Shown: positions 61,025 through 64,000 of the stretch, piece by piece | Numbering within the stretch: position 1 is the first letter of the stretch | How the letters are laid out: each line of letters opens with the position of its first letter | Assembly: GCF_004348735.1 (NCBI RefSeq) | Contig: NZ_SMKT01000001.1 | Location: 124,001 to 188,000 of the forward strand | Source of the DNA: Actinomadura sp. KC06 | GTDB taxonomy: Bacteria > Actinomycetota > Actinomycetes > Streptosporangiales > Streptosporangiaceae | Direction: 5' to 3' | Length of the DNA stretch: 64,000 nucleotides | Translations under genes and position numbers: made by a program | The notes under the pieces: generated by a model | What the model saw: the letters and a program-made list of their open reading frames with translations, nothing else | Databases searched by the model: none | Told to the model about the DNA's origin: nothing

Positions 61025-62071
61025 ATGAGAATAGCGTCCAGCACGGGGGCCGGGCCCGGTCATGCAGTCTGGTACCACCAGGACGCGGCCTTAACGGCGG
61101 TCGGCGTCTGGACGGAGCGCCGTGCCGACGCCGGCGAGGACGCCGAGCCGCTCCTCATGCACCACAGGCCGACGGAAACCGGCCTCATCGCCGTCTTCGA
61201 CGGTTCCGGCGGTTCGGGAGCCGCGATCGCCCACGAGTCCGCGGCGGGGATGCCGAGGACGGGCGCCTGGGTCGGCTCGCGGGTCGCGCGGGCCGCGTTC
61301 GAGACCTGGTTCGGTGAGACGGCGGCCGGTCGCGGGCTGGACCGCGACGCCACCGCACTGACCAACCGGCTGGCGCGGTCGCTATCCCTCATGCGTCCCA
61401 CCCGGGCGCCCCGGCTGGTCGGCCGGGTCCGCCGGGAACTGCCGACCACCATGGCCGCGCTCCGCTACCGGCGGCGCGGCGGGACTCTGGAGTGCCGGGC
61501 GCTGTGGGCGGGCGACTCGCGCGCCTACCTGCTGACCCCTGAGGCTGGACTCCAGGCGCTCACCCGCGACCACACCGACGAGGCCGACGCGCTGGAGCAA
61601 CTCCTCCAGGACCCGCCGATGACCAACGTGATCTGCGCCGACCGGCCGTTCCGCCTCGACCAGGCGGACAGCGAAATCCCCCTGCCGTCCGTCCTTGTCT
61701 GCGCCACCGACGGCTTCTTCGGCTACGTCGACACGCCCGCTCACTTCGAGTGCCATCTGCTGCGCGAACTCCGTGACGCCAGGGACGCCGCCGACTGGGC
61801 CGACCTGCTCTCCGCACGCGTCACCGGCTACACCGCCGACGACGCGTCGCTGAGCCTGGTGGCCATCGGCTACCGCGACTTCGAGCATCTACGCGATGCC
61901 TTCTCGCGCCGCACGAACGATGTCCTGCGCGCCCACTGGCCGGACGGCCCGCGGCTCACGGAACCGCAGTTCCGCTCGTGGCGGTCCCGGTCCTGGCACG
62001 AGTATCGGCCCGGCTACGAGCGGTTGATGCCGGCCCTGCCGGGCGCGCGGCCGGACGGAGGTCGCCGATGA
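61025..62071 (+). CDS. PP2C-type serine/threonine phosphatase
   Basis: The 348-residue protein has the PP2C metal-binding motifs in order: AVFDGSGGSG (Asp59), ALWAGDSRAYLL (Asp164), VCATDGFFGY (Asp229) and ADDASLSLVAIG (Asp272/273). PP2C phosphatases remove phosphate from Ser/Thr using manganese. The His of the usual DGHGG is replaced by Ser. GAGGAGGAA precedes the ATG. Its stop overlaps the kinase ATG (ATGA), which supports a writer/eraser pair with the vWA protein as target or adaptor. Confidence 0.85.
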   Translation: MRIASSTGAGPGHAVWYHQDAALTAVGVWTERRADAGEDAEPLLMHHRPTETGLIAVFDGSGGSGAAIAHESAAGMPRTGAWVGSRVARAAFETWFGETAAGRGLDRDATALTNRLARSLSLMRPTRAPRLVGRVRRELPTTMAALRYRRRGGTLECRALWAGDSRAYLLTPEAGLQALTRDHTDEADALEQLLQDPPMTNVICADRPFRLDQADSEIPLPSVLVCATDGFFGYVDTPAHFECHLLRELRDARDAADWADLLSARVTGYTADDASLSLVAIGYRDFEHLRDAFSRRTNDVLRAHWPDGPRLTEPQFRSWRSRSWHEYRPGYERLMPALPGARPDGGRR

Positions 62072-63120
62072 AGGCGGGCGATGTCATGCACGGCTACCAC
62101 ATCACCACCGAGCCGACGAACGAGGGCGGCGGCAAATGCGTCTGGGCGTTCGCCGAGCGCGAGGGCCGGGTGTACTTCGTCAAACGCTTCCTGGAACCGA
62201 AGCGGCCGCGGGGAGGCGGCGGGGGGAGCGAAGCGAGCAGGCGGGCCCGCATGCGGGAATGCGCGGAGTTCGAGGACCGGCACCGATCGATCATGGAGCG
62301 CCTGACGCCTGACGCGGTTGGTGCCGGGAACCTGGTACTGGCGGTCGACTTCTTCCACGAGCGGTCGAGCTACTACAAGGTGACCGAGCGGGTGGACACC
62401 GCGTCCATGACCAAGCCGCACGCACTCGACACCCGCAACAAGAGTGTCCTGCTGCGCACGCTGGCGCTCAGCCTGCGGCTGCTGCACGACCTCGGAATCG
62501 TCCACGGCGACCTCAAACCCGCCAACGTCCTGGTGCAGCAGCGTGCGGCGAACGCGTTCCACACCGCCAAGCTGATCGACTTCGACGACGCATACCTGTC
62601 GGGGAGCCCGCCGGCGCCCGGCGTCATCGCGGGCGACTCGATGTACGGAGCGCCCGAATGGCTGCGCTACCTGCGCTCGGACACGGCGACCGACCCGGCC
62701 GAGCTGACGACCGGCTGCGACGTGTTCTCGCTAGGCCTGATCACCCACCTCTACCTCACCGGCGCGCTGCCCGCGTACGACACCGGCGCCCACGCTTCGC
62801 CGGCCGAGGCCGTGGACGCGGGCGCCCCGCTGCGCGCCGACGAGCGTCTGGCCCCGGTCATGCGGGAGCTGATCGAGGCCATGACGACGGGCGACCCGGA
62901 GCAGCGGCCCGGTACCGGCGCGTTCTTCGAGGCGCTGCGGGACCCGAACATCTGCCTGTTGGACCGCCGGACCACCGTCGCGCGCCCTTCCCGGATCCGG
63001 GTCGGCGCTCACGACCGGGGCGGTGCGGAGCCCGGCCGGCGCCCAGACGAGGCCGGCTCGTCCGGGCAGGGAGGCACGGGCTCTCAAGACATACAGAAGG
63101 GACCCTTCCATGACCTATAG
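62068..63120 (+). CDS. Serine/threonine protein kinase-like protein
   Basis: The 350-residue protein shows the kinase fold: VYFVKRF with Lys39, HGDLKPANVLV with catalytic Asp148 in place of HRD, LIDFDDAYL with Asp171 (DFD instead of DFG), and GAPEWLRYL as the APE motif. It lacks the usual glycine-rich loop (TEPTNEGGGKCVWAF). It should phosphorylate Ser/Thr, most likely on operon partners. The C-terminal 50 residues are disordered. It overlaps both neighbours: 4 nt with the phosphatase and 11 nt with the vWA gene. Confidence 0.87.
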   Translation: MKAGDVMHGYHITTEPTNEGGGKCVWAFAEREGRVYFVKRFLEPKRPRGGGGGSEASRRARMRECAEFEDRHRSIMERLTPDAVGAGNLVLAVDFFHERSSYYKVTERVDTASMTKPHALDTRNKSVLLRTLALSLRLLHDLGIVHGDLKPANVLVQQRAANAFHTAKLIDFDDAYLSGSPPAPGVIAGDSMYGAPEWLRYLRSDTATDPAELTTGCDVFSLGLITHLYLTGALPAYDTGAHASPAEAVDAGAPLRADERLAPVMRELIEAMTTGDPEQRPGTGAFFEALRDPNICLLDRRTTVARPSRIRVGAHDRGGAEPGRRPDEAGSSGQGGTGSQDIQKGPFHDL

Positions 63121-63811
63121 CAGCGCGGGAAACCTGCAGTACGCGGTCGACATCGTCCTGTGCATCGACGTCACCGACAGCATGTGGCCGGTGCTCGACG
63201 CGGTGAAGAAGAGCGCGATGTCGTTCCACCAGCGGCTCGACAGCGTCATGGCCGACAAGGGGAAGGCCATCAGCCAACTCCGGCTCCGTGTCATCGCCTT
63301 CCGCGACTTCGGCGACCATCCCGAGAGCGCCATCGAGCAGACCGGGTTCCTGGTCTTCCCCGACCAGGCCCCCGAGTTCGACGCCTTCGTGCGGCGGCTG
63401 CTGCCCCTGGGCGGCGGGGACGTTCCCGAATCCGGGCTCGAAGCGCTCGCTCTCGCCATCGCCTCACCGTGGGAGCGCGGCCTCGACCGCAGGCGGCACA
63501 TCATCGTCATGTTCACCGATGCCCCGGCGCACCCGCTGGGCGATCCCCGGTCGCGCGCCGCCCACACCTACCCGCCGGAGGTTCCGGCGAACCTGGACGA
63601 CCTGTTCGAGCGGTGGGGTTACGCGAGCAGCACCACCGCGACCATGGAGAACAGCGCCAAGCGCCTCGTACTGTTCGCGCCCGACTGCGAGCCCTGGGCC
63701 GACCTGGTCGAGGAGTGGAACCAGACGCTGCTGTTCCCGTCCGCCGCCGGCGCGGGACTGGAGGAGTTCGAGATGGACGAGATCGTCAACACCATTGTGA
63801 ACAGCCTGTGA
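63110..63811 (+). CDS. TerY-like von Willebrand factor A domain protein
   Basis: The 233-residue protein is essentially one vWA domain. The MIDAS motif reads DVTDSM (Asp20, Thr22, Ser24), with a later GGGDVPESG (loop with Asp) and IVMFTDAPAH completing the metal site. Such proteins bind partners through the metal site. The order PP2C, kinase, vWA is the TerY-P triad known near tellurite/stress genes in bacteria. AGAAGGG precedes the ATG. It lies inside the 3' end of the kinase gene, so the three are tightly coupled. Confidence 0.88.
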   Translation: MTYSSAGNLQYAVDIVLCIDVTDSMWPVLDAVKKSAMSFHQRLDSVMADKGKAISQLRLRVIAFRDFGDHPESAIEQTGFLVFPDQAPEFDAFVRRLLPLGGGDVPESGLEALALAIASPWERGLDRRRHIIVMFTDAPAHPLGDPRSRAAHTYPPEVPANLDDLFERWGYASSTTATMENSAKRLVLFAPDCEPWADLVEEWNQTLLFPSAAGAGLEEFEMDEIVNTIVNSL

Positions 63812-63999
63812 TCATACGACGCCGACGGCGCGGTGGGCTGCCGGACGCCGCCGCGGCGGAGAAGGGCGCCGGGCCCCGAACCGACGGCACCGACTGGATC
63901 AGTTTCCGGCCCCGGCCCGACACCGAGGCGCTGCTGGAGGTCCTGCACGACCGCCTGCGCGCCGCGGCCGCGGAGGTGACGGCCCATGACGGTCGCTGA
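63808..63999 (+). CDS. Short ORF between vWA gene and next gene
   Basis: A 63-residue frame starts at GTG 63808, overlapping the vWA stop, and ends at TGA 63997-63999. It reads VIIRRRRRGGLPDAA then GTDWISFRPRPDTEALLEVLHDRLRAAAAEV. The basic N-terminus and helical C-terminus are protein-like. It could be a small linker protein in the operon or only an overlapping frame; the stop lies 14 nt inside the following gene. Confidence 0.5.
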   Translation: MIIRRRRRGGLPDAAAAEKGAGPRTDGTDWISFRPRPDTEALLEVLHDRLRAAAAEVTAHDGR

Positions 64000-64000
64000 G
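63986..64000 (+). CDS. Start of a further operon gene, truncated by window edge
   Basis: An ATG at 63986-63988, preceded by GGAGGTGA at the right distance, opens a frame MTVAE that reaches the window end. It indicates the operon continues. Nothing can be said about the product. Confidence 0.5.

Noticed and set aside
1-64000. CRISPR arrays, tRNA or rRNA genes, insertion sequences
   Set aside because: I found no regularly spaced repeats of 25-40 nt, no tRNA-like cloverleaf, no ribosomal sequence and no transposase motif. The 10-bp repeats at 54909-54948 are too short and contiguous for CRISPR.

Overview
The window is about 70% GC or more, rich in GTG and TTG starts and in 4-nt ATGA overlaps. 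It carries gene families typical of mycelial actinomycetes: DUF574 methyltransferases, Scr1-like XRE regulators paired with DUF397 proteins, a mycothiol-type DinB enzyme, an ECF41 sigma factor and a BTAD regulator. I infer a Streptosporangiales or Thermomonosporaceae-like actinobacterium (for example Actinomadura). This is a judgement from gene content, not from a marker gene.

Region 1 (1-7,154, minus strand) is a polymorphic toxin: a 2,283-residue secreted RHS protein with a pre-toxin HINT domain and a C-terminal YwqJ-like deaminase. It overlaps by 4 nt an unlisted SUKH-3-like immunity gene that runs off the left edge. Region 2 (7,601-25,952) is catabolic. On the minus strand an operon encodes an amidohydrolase, an RraA/HMG-type aldolase, a zinc alcohol dehydrogenase and a complete NitT/TauT-type ABC importer. 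On the plus strand a PanE-like reductase and a FAD/Fe-S dehydrogenase precede an IclR regulator that is divergent from hydratase, acetaldehyde dehydrogenase and 4-hydroxy-2-oxovalerate aldolase genes (a meta-cleavage lower pathway). A TetR-type regulator follows. An alpha/beta hydrolase, an Asp/Glu racemase and a Gap-family membrane protein with its TetR repressor lie between the two halves.

Region 3 (26,045-29,400) holds a DUF574 methyltransferase, a tandem universal stress protein and a PBP4-type D,D-carboxypeptidase. Region 4 (29,397-35,761) is one tightly packed operon of HerA-like ATPase, SbcD, SbcC and a NurA-like nuclease, an archaeal-style DNA end-resection set. Region 5 (35,895-53,053) is mixed: a membrane protein, an ArsR/SRPBCC/reductase operon, DUF1992, Uma2, an XRE plus triple-DUF397 pair, an ECF41 sigma factor with its carboxymuconolactone decarboxylase partner, a ribose-type ABC importer, SDR and VOC enzymes and several secreted proteins.

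Region 6 (53,840-64,000) looks like an accessory signalling or conflict island. A nucleotide-cyclase-like protein with a probable effector-associated domain and an XRE/DUF397 pair come first. A long plus-strand operon follows: a wHTH-BTAD protein, a P-loop-like/helical-repeat protein, an SPFH-like protein, a PP2C phosphatase, a Ser/Thr kinase, a TerY-like vWA protein, a 63-residue ORF and the start of one more gene. The BTAD protein's C-terminus and the next protein's N-terminal region carry a similar short beta-rich motif, which suggests direct contact. This last region is the best candidate for an undescribed system.
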